Positions 45,001 through 55,700 of a stretch of 64,000 nucleotides of DNA are shown one piece after another. This DNA is from Rhyacichthys aspro. Lineage: Eukaryota > Chordata > Actinopteri > Gobiiformes > Rhyacichthyidae. Every line of letters begins with the position of its first letter. Within the stretch, counting starts at the first letter, position 1. The notes under the pieces were generated by a model. It ran no database searches. It was not told the DNA's origin and saw only the letters and a list, made by a program, of their open reading frames with translations. Location of the stretch: contig CM072168.1 in NCBI GenBank assembly GCA_036850595.1, positions 17,847,982 to 17,911,981 of the forward strand, written 5' to 3'. Position numbers and translations under genes: made by a program.

Positions 45001-48000
45001 ACTTTAGATTTGGAGCTGCTGAGCAAGGCCTGGGACGAAGGGGGTTTTATGGAGGAGAAACAGGACCCAGTCTGTCCTTCCATGACAAGTCTATTCCAGG
45101 GTCGCTATCATTTCGCGCCCCCTCACCTCTTAAAAATAGCCCTTGCTTTTCACCAGCAAAGGCAAAGCAGACAGGACATGGCAAGGGCTTTTATTTTAAG
45201 TGCACACTATTGCCAAGTAAGAGCAGCAACTGGTCTCGGTACAAATACAGGACGAACTCAAAAAAGCGTGTGTTTAAAAAAGCCTGCTGTGTCTTTGGTT
45301 TGAACAATAAAGATCAGATCAGGTTTATTTCCATGCATCTTTATTCCTTGTTCAGTACAGATAGATCAGCCAATCTTTGATTAAAAAAATACAATCAACA
45401 GTGAAAAATGCAGCCTCTTTCAGCGGCCTACATATGAACATGTGCAGACAATATTAGCAGACATTTAGCTAGAACTATTTTTATCATCACACAGTAGCTT
45501 TGACACAAGTACAAAAGTATAAAAAATTAAGAAAGTGTATTACCATAACACTTAACTTAAATATTGCACTGACAGTAGGGGCACGCTGTTGTGGCCCAAG
45601 TCCTCTGGAACTTAATCATTCTTCATGAAAATGCAAATAGTCCCTGCCATAAACACTTCTGTAACCAAACCTTTAAAAGAAAATATTCAAAAGAAATTAC
45701 ATAACTATAAGTCCATCACTCATAAATTCAAGTTTTCTTTTATTCCTCCTCCTCCTCTTCGTCTTCAGCATCCTCAAATTCATCTTCATCACCTACTCCA
45801 AAGTCCATTCTACCAAGGACTGCCTCCACACGGTCTGTTGACAAAGCGAAGTGGTCCATCTTCTCAAAGCCTGGCTCTGGCCTATCTTCACCCAGTGAGC
45901 TCTTCGCCGCATCTTTGGTCTGAGAGATGAGCTTCTTGGACGCCACCAGAAACTCAGCAGCACTGTTCTGCTCCAGTGCTCTCACAGCCGAATCTGTCAG
46001 CTCTGAACTAGCCTGCAATCGCTCGCCGTAGCGTTGGGCCAGGGCTCGAAGCGCTGCCACCTTCTCATCTTGCTCTTTGCTGATCTGGTCCAGCAGCACT
46101 GATTTGCGGTCCTCCAGGACGGCATACAGCAGATCGAAGCGCTCAGCTAGGCTTTGTTTAGCGCGCTGAGCGTTATCCTGAACTGAGCGGCAGGCCTCGT
46201 CCATCTGGTTGAGCAGGGCCTGCAGGCGGGCATTGCTGGCCACAAGGGTATCAATGGCATTACTCAGCTCACCCTTTTGGTTCTGGTAAATGCTTGCTAA
46301 AGGTGCCACCTCACAGTCCTTATGCTGCCCAAAGACTTTGCACATGGAGCAGGTGGGAACTTGGCAGGTTACGCAGTAAATGTTGATTTTCTCCTCTTCA
46401 TGTTCTTGGCACATCAGCTCTTTGGATTCTTTAGGCTTTAGGTTGGTTTCTGTATTTCCACTGCCACTCCCTTCCTGCTGCTGTTTATAGATATCGATGA
46501 TATTCTCTACCAACAAGTTGCGCTGGAGCCCGTGAACTCCATGACGATCAAGCACAACCTCAAATCGGCAAGTCGGACAACGGAAAACGCCACCAGAAAA
46601 ACGGTATGGGTTGCGTGAATCATACAGATCACTGGCACAGCTGCGGCACAAGTTGTGTTGGCAGGGCAAGATGACCACAGGTTTGGTGAACATATCCAGG
46701 CAGATGGGGCAGCTCAGCTGCTTCTCCAGGCTGTCCATGGGGCTGGGAGGTCGCACAATAGATCCTGTTCTCTGGACGTCCATGATGAAAAGTCTGTTCT
46801 GTCTGTCTCTTGAAGGTAAGTTTGTGAATCTGCACAAAGTAAAAAGTCTGTCCTCAAGCTTCAGTGAGCGCTAAAAATAGAGTGCTGGATTGAGGGCTGA
46901 TCCTTTAGTGAATGCTAGTGCTTGACAAATGCTTATCGCTGTTCTGAGTGAGACCTAGCAGCTCGCTCCTTTATACCGACCCCTCACAGCTGGTGATACC
47001 CGATCTGTCTGACCAACCAGAGCAGACATTCCTGCCCGCAGGCCGGCCTGGGATCTTTTCACAGAAATGGCCCCCTCTTACACAGTGCTGCCTGTGTCAC
47101 ATGTCCCTGTGGCCACTGTGTACCCCATAAACTCTGACAGAGCAGCCCCACCTGATGGGAGCCTAAATAGTAAACAACCCAGTGTTGAAATGTTGTGACT
47201 GGTGTTTATAATCATCTGTTTACATTTACTCGTGTACACATGTATGTACTCTATTTACTGCAGCGCAATAGTTTTATACTTGATTAATATCAATAGAAAG
47301 CAAAATTCTTAAAAATCCTGTCCATTATTGCTACTGTTAACAGAGCTACATGCTGTAGCAGTGTTCCAGGTAAACTACATGGACACTTCACTTTCCACAT
47401 TCTGTGTATACATACAATACATACATACTTAACTGATGACAAAAGGAAAATAGCAAAATCATAAATACTATAAAGAATAATTGTTTTAAATTGTATTATG
47501 TAATGTTGTACTTGTTCCTGCATAAGTCAGCTGGAAATTTTCATCAATGAGGCTACGTCTTGTGACACAACGTCAGTGGCATCAACATGAACTGCAGTAA
47601 ACATAAGCTATTCTTACTCTCTTTCACAACAGCTATTCCCCGAGAACCATCCAGTTTTGTAAGCACCTGGAAAGTATTTAGAACACTGTGGACACTTTAA
47701 AGGTATTATAAACAGGTACAGCCATTTCTTGTTATTCTGCACTTGGTTAATTTATATTGATTAATGAACGCTTCACTTGTGCCCCTTTGTTAATGGTTAT
47801 TGTTAATTAAAAGACATTAACATACTTTGGCCACTGGATGTTCCAAATTATTTTCTATTTTAAATGGCCTATTACAGTCATAATCACTTTAATAACTGGA
47901 GGTTAGATAAGACCTGAATAGTGCTGTTACCTCGAAGAGCCTCCATGACCGGGAGGATACTCTCTGACCACTGGTAGGCTGCAATGGCTGTGTAAATCCC

Positions 48001-49665
48001 CGGAAAGTCCCGCTGCCAAATGCGCTGGCCGACCGCCCAAATAGCCGCTAACTCGGGGTTTGCCTGAAATACAACAATAGGAAAGCATCTCAGCATCCTT
48101 CAGTGAACAAGAACTGACAATAAAAAGCAAAACAACAAGTAAAATTTCCTTTTACACATTTTTTTTACTTCAGTCATAAGGTTAGGTGAAACTGTCTCGG
48201 TAAATTGGGTGACTTACTGATTTTATTGCTTGAGGAATCCTTTTCCAGAGATATCTAGCATTATTCCTGTCGATCAAAAACAGTCATTAGATACAGTAAC
48301 ACAACTGCTGTTTGTGTAAATGTGTTAAAATCCTTAACCTGGCTATATTTTGGCGATCACATCTGTAGAGGATTGTAAAGGGGAGTAATCACAATATATA
48401 ATATATAACTCATTATGCATTCTTTTTTAAGTGACTGTGGGAGCCACAGACAAGAGTGAAAGGCAAACGTCTACAGTCAACCAGCATAACAACATCTAAA
48501 TATACAAATGAAAAACAGTCTATTCTAATCTCATATCTTGTATCTCAATATGTCTTGAAACTCTATATACTGTAGTCCCCAGCTCTGGTAAGGCTTTTTC
48601 TTTCTGACATTGCCTGACCTTGTTACATTATGACTCACACATTACACACAGGATTTATCATCTGTTAGATTTACAACACTCTGACTATTAATATCTAATG
48701 TTTAATAAGGGCAGTGTGCTTTTTAATGTGGATCATGTCTGTCCTTAAGTGGTCTTCGGTCTCTTACTAGTCTCTCCTATTGTGCTGAATTCAAAGACAA
48801 GGGCACGATGAAAAGTGTATTATGTTACAAATGATAGGACACAGCTGACTTACATATCATTGTGTAGTAAATACAGCGCCAGCAGCTGACCGTAGACTTG
48901 AGGTGTTGCGATGCCCCCTGGAGCCTGTTAAAATAAATACAGGTAGCACACAGAGGCTCATTACTTTCTATAACCATCATGTCATATTTATTCTAATCCC
49001 TTCTCACGATTTGTTGGTGCCTATTAACTTGAAAAGGTGTTTATATTATGCAGTATAGATAAACAAAGCCTTCGCCAGTAACTAAGCAACAGCAAGTTTA
49101 TATTATATAGTTAGAGTTATTCATTAGCTTAATTTAAGATATTTGGTAGGTCTAATGCAGCCATATTAATAACAGTGACACATTGCTAACGTTATGATAA
49201 ATGTTCATTGGTCTATATAAGATGCACTTAGTTAGCAATTAAATAAATGTTAGATTAAGTATGTGTTTGTAGTTAGCTAAACTGTAGGCTAAGAGCAACC
49301 TGCTAATGCTAAGTCAGTAGTTTTCTTGCACATTATTGAAGGCAGCCGTTTAAATACTTTACTAGCGTGGCATAGGTGCTACTAAACCAGACATAAAGCC
49401 AACAAAATCTAAAACTGAATCAGAGGAGAGCAGAAATGCAACCCTAAGCCACTGTTTTAGTAACGCTAGAGAGTAGCGGGCTAGTGCTAGCTGTCATAAT
49501 AAAAATAATCGTGCACTGAGAGACTAAGGACGTCTACAAAACAATCCAAACCTTTGGCATAAAAAGTAAATGACGCCTCTAATTTGCGCTTACCTCGAGT
49601 TCTTGGGCTTCGCATTGCTCCAATAATTTATCATAATTTTCCTCCATAATCACAGCTGTAGGCAT
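42084..49665 (-). CDS. cops8: COP9 signalosome complex subunit 8, complete
   Basis: CSN8 is the smallest PCI-domain subunit of the COP9 signalosome, which removes NEDD8 from cullin-RING ubiquitin ligases. Seven coding exons in transcript order: 49594-49665, 48854-48924, 48218-48266, 47931-48063, 42963-43070, 42806-42868, 42084-42163. They sum to 576 nt, 191 residues plus stop, all with GT-AG borders and matching phases. Diagnostic segments are APGGIATPQVYGQLLALYLL, NNARYLWKRIPQAIKS, VGQRIWQRDFPGIY, AYTSITAEDFAAFVG and NEQQLARLTDYVAFLEN. The start MPTAVIMEE at 49665 fits the human MPVAVMAE; an in-frame ATG at 49764 is in a poor context. Human CSN8 has 209 residues; the segment VAGALDVSFNKFIPLSEP has no counterpart here, exon 6 joining directly to DPPPVSLVPNE. 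Intron 4 (43071-47930) hosts a trim63-like gene. Confidence 0.95.
43071..45323. other. cops8 intron 4, part downstream of the trim63-like gene
   Basis: No coding exon recognised. Besides the 10-bp repeat, two loosely similar segments occur near 44430-44640 and 44660-44810, both with gtgaaagaaatgc followed later by gaaacctgaaa, suggesting an old local duplication. Confidence 0.5.
43674..43717. repeat. 10-bp tandem repeat, about 4 copies
   Basis: The unit gcagtaccgt repeats from 43674, the last copy ending cgagcag. It lies in cops8 intron 4. Confidence 0.85.
45324..45345 (-). terminator. trim63-like polyadenylation signals
   Basis: Two AATAAA hexamers on the - strand (tttatt at 45324-45329 and 45340-45345), about 400 nt beyond the stop codon at 45740. 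Confidence 0.55.
45740..46783 (-). CDS. trim63: MuRF-family E3 ubiquitin ligase, TRIM63-like, single exon
   Basis: The 347-residue protein has the full MuRF layout. The RING finger spans about residues 25-72 (CPIC, C41-H43, C46/C49, CPTC). The MuRF-specific segment reads HGVHGLQRNLLVENIIDIYK. B-box 2 spans about 121-163 (CQEHEEEKINIYC, CSMCKVF). A coiled coil spans about 170-280. The COS-box segment FEKMDHFALSTDRVEAVLGR and a Glu-rich tail end the protein. MuRF1 sits at sarcomere M-bands and ubiquitinates muscle proteins in atrophy. No intron interrupts the frame, unlike the multi-exon human TRIM63, which suggests a retrocopy or intron loss. The ATG at 46783 has a good context (A at -3, G at +4) and is the first ATG in frame. 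MuRF2 or MuRF3 paralogy is less likely given length and tail but cannot be excluded. Confidence 0.88.
   Translation of the reverse strand: MDVQRTGSIVRPPSPMDSLEKQLSCPICLDMFTKPVVILPCQHNLCRSCASDLYDSRNPYRFSGGVFRCPTCRFEVVLDRHGVHGLQRNLLVENIIDIYKQQQEGSGSGNTETNLKPKESKELMCQEHEEEKINIYCVTCQVPTCSMCKVFGQHKDCEVAPLASIYQNQKGELSNAIDTLVASNARLQALLNQMDEACRSVQDNAQRAKQSLAERFDLLYAVLEDRKSVLLDQISKEQDEKVAALRALAQRYGERLQASSELTDSAVRALEQNSAAEFLVASKKLISQTKDAAKSSLGEDRPEPGFEKMDHFALSTDRVEAVLGRMDFGVGDEDEFEDAEDEEEEEE
46871..46880 (-). promoter_or_regulatory. MEF2 site (ctaaaaatag)
   Basis: A perfect MEF2 consensus, 88 nt upstream of the trim63-like start codon and downstream of the TATA box. MEF2 sites drive muscle-specific expression. 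Confidence 0.65.
46969..46975 (-). promoter_or_regulatory. TATA box (tataaag) of the trim63-like gene
   Basis: On the - strand tataaag lies 186 nt upstream of the ATG, predicting a transcription start near 46940. An independent core promoter inside the cops8 intron explains how the nested gene can be expressed. Confidence 0.6.
46987..46992. promoter_or_regulatory. E-box cagctg next to the TATA box
   Basis: A CAGCTG hexamer, the form preferred by myogenic bHLH factors, lies 11 bp upstream of the TATA box. With the MEF2 site it forms a compact muscle-type promoter. Confidence 0.5.
46993..47930. other. cops8 intron 4, part upstream of the trim63-like gene
   Basis: About 0.9 kb, possibly with further trim63 regulatory sequence. 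No exon recognised. Confidence 0.5.
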
Positions 49666-49765
49666 GATGATGCCCAGCCGCTGCACAGGAGACTTCCTCT
49701 TCCTCTGAATGAAGCGGATCAGCTCACGCTCAAAAGTGGCGCTGCCCTCTAGTGGACGATACATG

Positions 49766-52700
49766 CATTGTGAGATTTTTCCACTGTTATCAACAATTTA
49801 CAAAGCACACAGTGTTAGGTCAGGCTAGAGTCAGTCTCAGGAAAACACAAATAACAAAAATAAATAAAAAATAAATGTATGTCTTCATTTGAATACAACC
49901 AAAAATACAGGAAATGTGTGTGCTGTATGACACTGACCAAAAATTACCTCTCTATATTCATTCAGTGATCAACATATGGATTGTGGAGGGACTGTTTTAA
50001 GTGTGAGGCAAGGTACAACCTGGACTACTGCCAATTAGGATACAACAAGTCCATTGGATGAGGAAGTACAGTAGATAAATAAAAATAAACACTGCCAAAC
50101 TAACTAGCTTCTGTAAGAAACAAACAACATACACACAAAAAAATAAATAAAAATCCTGTCTTCAGCTGCTTCCTAATTAAATCTACAAATCTAGCATTTC
50201 ATTGCCCTTTTTCTTTTACCACTGTATGCACCATTGTACTAATTGCTGTTATCAAAGATCCAGTACTACCTTGATGTGCTCATGTCACATCTTCAATAAT
50301 TCAGGCTTTTGGGGAGTGGAGTCCCTGTTGAGGCGTCAGCTAATGGAGAAGATCAGAGCAATGCAAAGCAATGGTGTAACAGTTTAGTCCTGAAAGAGAA
50401 TCCCTCAGACACACATGAATCAAACATTACCACGAGAAAGCAGGCCACTTCCCTCTCAGCCGTCATGTTACTGTATATGTGTAGGTACTGTGGCCCTCTT
50501 ATATATAATTTGATAGCATGTTATGTATTTTAACTCTGCAGGACAACAGCTCCAGCCCGCCTCAAGCAGCAACACAGTCTGCAGCTTCAGTTGAATTCCT
50601 AATGACTTCTGCTGTTTGTAAGTCTTTATATAACGCCAGCTGCTGCAGTCTTTCTCCACTGGGAGGAGGGGAGTTTACAGTAACTTTGTAAACTTCTCTG
50701 TGTCTTTCAGGAAGTGAAAAAATGGGGAATAGGAACCGCTAAGCAAATATAATGTCTGTAAATGTGTGTGCTGTGTGTGTGCTTCTGCTTTGATCTCAAA
50801 GCTGTAGATAAAGTTAAGTGTAATGCATTACTGATTAATTGGAAGCAGTGCATTGCCTCACGTTTACATCATTGGTAAACAGTGAGGAAAGAGGTGAGAG
50901 CTTGTTTCACGCGGCTCATCCTTCATTATTCATCATGTTTTATCATGTATTTTGAATATATTTTCCAGTGGTGAAAGGCTATAGTTGTGGGGTAAACAAA
51001 GAGACCCCACCTTTATGTATGAAGCATAGCAATTCTTTTAATATATTTAGTATGTGTTACTATAGCAACAGTGGAAAGAAAAAAAGGGTGGCCATGAAAT
51101 AGGCACACTTTAGAAGACAGTGGGACCACAATGTTCACACAAACAGGTCTATCTTTTATGAATGAAGCATTTCAATTTAATTCAGTTTTATTCCTTGCAG
51201 TTAATAACATCACTATAACTCCAGGATTGTGCTATTGATGGTCTCATAAATACATGTCCATTTATATCCAGGCTCTTTGAATATGATCTTCATATTGAAT
51301 GCTATAATAGTAGTAGACTCTTTAATAAAGACAATTTCGATCAGTCCAAGTCTTTATAGCTGGCGGCCAATTTACTTGTGCTTGGTGAAGGAGGACAGAT
51401 CATAACAACACTGATGTATGGATCAGTTTGTGGTCTTGGCTGGACAAAGAGACAAAGTATTATTAGGACCCAGTCATTTTTCTGCTGGGTTTTAAAGAAG
51501 AATAGGATGTCAGCACCATTTTGTCTCTAATTATGCCACAACCAATACATTTACACAAACAAACGCTATTGAAACACTGAGAAAGAAGACCATTCAAAGA
51601 TGCCCACTCATCCAACAATCATCATTTATGTCAGCTTACTTCCTCATTAACCTTTCGTCTTTCCTATAAACAATATGGACCGATCAGCCTCTATCTATTT
51701 CTTATTGTTGTATCTCTGGACCCAGTAGACCTGTCCTGGAGCTTCATTAACGGATACTATTGATTTGGCCATTGAAAAGGCTGTACCTTCACCTAATAAT
51801 GCTGTGTTTATCAATAAGCTTCACTTGTGTTCCCATCAGAGAGAAAAAAAGTGACTGATTTGTATTGAATCAGCTCAAGCCTAGTGTTGTCATTTAACAT
51901 TCACAATCAAGATCATCTCACTTCTTCTCATCTGCAATGTCTTTTTATTGTAAGTTTCCCTTCAATATGATACTGCAGAGTCGCTTGTATAATGAATAAA
52001 CGTAACGCGACTAACTTCCCATAAAGAACAAGCACCTGAACACACTGCATCATTCTTAGCACCACATTGTTCAGAAACGTTTGCACCTCCAGGGTCACTA
52101 CATAAACAGGTGCTCACACAAATAGATAACCTTGAAGCGACATCCAGTGTTCCTTTAGAGACATAAACACACAGTGATTGCAATAAAGACTGAACAGAAA
52201 GCACCCAAATCAGAAGAAAGACAGAAAAAAATGCAGTCAATGTGTAAAATGTGTAGGTCCTCGTTTCATGTGAGTATGTCTTACGGCCAGATGTGCTTTC
52301 AAACACAAACACACTACTACAGTCTATCTTTTTTTGCAGTTTTTTGCACCAAAACAGATGGAAAAGTTAGAAAGCAGTTGCCATACTCAGGCACAAACAG
52401 CTGGTGATGCTCTGTCAAAGTAAAACAGCCATCCAAATAAACTGAGCCGCACATATAGTTTGAACATGAGATATGACTTTATTGATCGTAAAACAGGAAA
52501 TCCACTGAAACTGTGGCTTAAAATCAGCCAAAATGCAGAAATAAGAGAGAAAAAAAGTGTGCATGCAAATAGACTAAGACACTAAAGGTGTATGTAAAAC
52601 AGTCTAAAAAATCGACTGAATGTACATTTACATATTTACATAATGAAGAAAGAGGAATGACGTAATAAAGTGAAAAATATTGCACAAAACCATCAGCTCA

Positions 52701-55700
52701 GAACAGTTGGATTTAAGTAGGACCTCCTTGAGTCCAGTTGACAGCCCAGGACAGAGCTGGCCCTTATTCAGTCTGTTCCTGTCCCATAGCTCTCAGATAT
52801 CTTTGCTAATACACATAACCCTCTCGTTTTCTTTACTATTCTATTAAATCATAAAGATTATTAAACGCAGCTCTCGGTCTATTGTAACCTCGATTCTTTC
52901 TGCATTTGTTCCCTGAATTAAATATATTTTCCCTACAAATGGCTGTTGGCTTTGCAGATGGAGAGAAACAAGAGCCGAGCGCCGCAGGTAGCTCCACCTC
53001 ATGGACTTGAATCTTTTATGTTTCAGAGTTCAAAAGAGATGTGAGCAGAAGTTTGGTGCTCTTTGCTGTCTGCACTGCTCTTTATTACAGCTCACACAGG
53101 ACTGAATAATGGAAGCGCTGGGGGCAAAGTTATGTAGCCCATTGATTCTTTCACCTTTTTAAAGCCAAAGTTACATATGTGTACAAGGACTTGGAGTACA
53201 GTCTATTTTATGTTGAATTTTCTCAGTGGAGTAATTACCAAAAATAAAAAAAAATGCCCTTTGTTGTTTATTTAGGACAAAACAGTGAAGAGAACTGTAA
53301 TTATTTAGAGGCTTGAGCTGAGCTTTGTTGTATTTGAGCCCATTAGGATTAAATGCAAGATACATGTCAAACCAAAAAGTTATCAACAGATCCCACGTAC
53401 TAAAATCTCCAAATCGACAAGTAAATTGTGTTATATTGTGTTGTGTCTGTCACAGCAGCTGCCCTTTAAAACTTTATTTGGACTTTTGTCTCTGCCTAAT
53501 TTAAGTTTTTTTAGTATTAATGAAAGAGTCCATTCCGATACACAGGAGTCTGTTCAGAGCTGAAGTAGTGGTGCGTTCACTGACAGTAAAGCCAGCTGCA
53601 AAAAAATGAAAAGTGTGCTGATATTTGACCAATGACATATTATACTATACATGAACATGAAAAAATGAGGCATAAAACTGTGCCTGTTTATAATTTAAGA
53701 CCATAGTAAGAAAATGCTGTTGTGGATTGATAAGAAAAACCCTGGAAGCTGACTTAAATATCAGCATGTGTATATTTAATCCTTCTAATCTTCTTCAATC
53801 CATTCAATGTGCAACAGCATGAAAAAAGAATAACCTATAGAGGCTAGTGCACCAAGGCCAGTGGAAGGATAACTGTGCACAGAGGGCAGCTTCCTGATAT
53901 AAAGCCTTTAACCCTACAGCGAGACACACACAGATCGTCTCCCATAATTAGCTGAGCCCAAACAAGCTGTGTCTGAGGCTCATTTTAGTTCAGTGTCGTT
54001 ATTTGGGTTTGTGCAGACTGTAGAAGGAACAACCATAATCGAGTTTATAATGGAAAGTGCTGCCCTTAGGCTTTGTAACCTCTTCATCTCAATGGTACTG
54101 TACAGTTCCCGTATGAAGACCACAGAGGACCAGTAATGATTTTACAATCCATATTACACGCAGGATGTCTATGCTGTTCACGGGACCCCAGAACTGTTCA
54201 CCTGATGTTACGTCAGCAGCTGCAGAGTTTGACTGCGACAGTAAAAGTCTTTCTCTACTTGGGCTGCATTTCTGACGTGTTTTTACCCTTGTACATGTCA
54301 GATATGTGGCATGGGTTGATTTCTGTTGACTGTCTGTCTAACAGCAACCTGGTCAAAGGTAGGCTAATATTATGATAGCTGTATTATTTATTTTTAACTT
54401 GAATCGCTGCTCACAGAAGAAGAAGAAGCCAACTTAACCATCGTGCTCTTGCAAAGGCAGCAACACGTTTTAACCTTCTGTGGGTATAGTAATCTGGAGG
54501 GTTAATCCATGGAACAAACTTCCACAGATTTACGTTGTTTTATGGATTAGAAAAGAGCCACACTCAAAAATAATCTGGGCTTTTCGTTTGCTTTTAGGAA
54601 CAACCATCTTGTGTTCTGTTTGGGTTTGAAACAGAAATGACAACAGAATGAGCCAGACTCAATCAAAATAAACCTGGGTTATCATGTTAGTGCTTTATGG
54701 AACAGCCCACAGTTTTCTCTGCTTGTTGATTCCTGTTTTTGTCCATTTAGAATCGCGGAGCCAGGTTGGGTATGACTGCTGTAAGTGTTTAAGTGTTCAC
54801 GAGTTGTGGGGGAACTGAAGCCTTTGTCTGCTGCTTTGGGCATGAAGTGGGGTAAAAAGTGGATAACCAAGAGTTAATCGCGGGGCTAACACATAGATAC
54901 ATACACTGACAGATTATCACTGACACATTCATTCACTAGAGTTACTTTACATTAAAGAACACTACATTGCTGTAAATTATGATGAGACAGCATTACCACA
55001 CCTAGGTCTGTCAGTAATAGAAATATAATAATTCAATATAATGTAGTAGTTTAAGCCACAAATGTATCACAAATGTGTGACTGTCAAACTTTAGTTGCTG
55101 TATTTTGTTGCTATACTTTATCTGTTTGTGCCGTTACCTCTGAACACAATGCACCATTTTAATCAGTGCCATCACATTTCTTATGTGCAGATAGCCGTAC
55201 AGCAACAGCGCAGATGAGACGTTACATTATTGATGCACTCTGCGAGATTGTCATCAATAGTCCAGACCATCATCGCGGCAGAGAGGCCACTTACTGTAAT
55301 GTCTCATCTCAGGGGCACACATTTAACATGGCTGCAGCTATGACAGGAGGCGTTTATGTCTGACAGAAAGAGCCGCAGAAAACAGACTCTTTAATTATAT
55401 ACTATTAAACTCATAGTACATAGTAAAAACAAAGAGCTCTTTCCTTCTAGATTTTTGTTTTATTGTGTTGCGTCAAAGATGTAATTATGGGGCCCATTCT
55501 AGTATTTTCACTATTTAACACTTTACACTTTGGTTGTGAGACTAAATTTGTGCCAGTTGCTAATCTGTCCTAATCCCAGAGAGATCTGATTGTTGTGTGG
55601 TGTTGTCCCTAATCCAGGCAGTAATCCAGTCGCCACAGTCTGTCCCTTGACACAAAATCTGACCGAAATCAAACTTTACTTCACACGGAGCCCAGATCAG

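Noticed and set aside
46784..46837. N-terminal extension of the trim63-like protein by 18 residues
   Set aside because: The upstream codon is TTG, not ATG; the ATG at 46783 has a strong context and gives a family-like start.
49666..49764. Earlier in-frame ATG for cops8
   Set aside because: Poor start context, and the resulting extension has no counterpart in human CSN8, which begins at the equivalent of MPTAV.
51962..52312. A 116-codon frame on the - strand with a hydrophobic stretch
   Set aside because: No coding composition, no homology I recognise, no promoter or splice signal; length is within chance for this much DNA.
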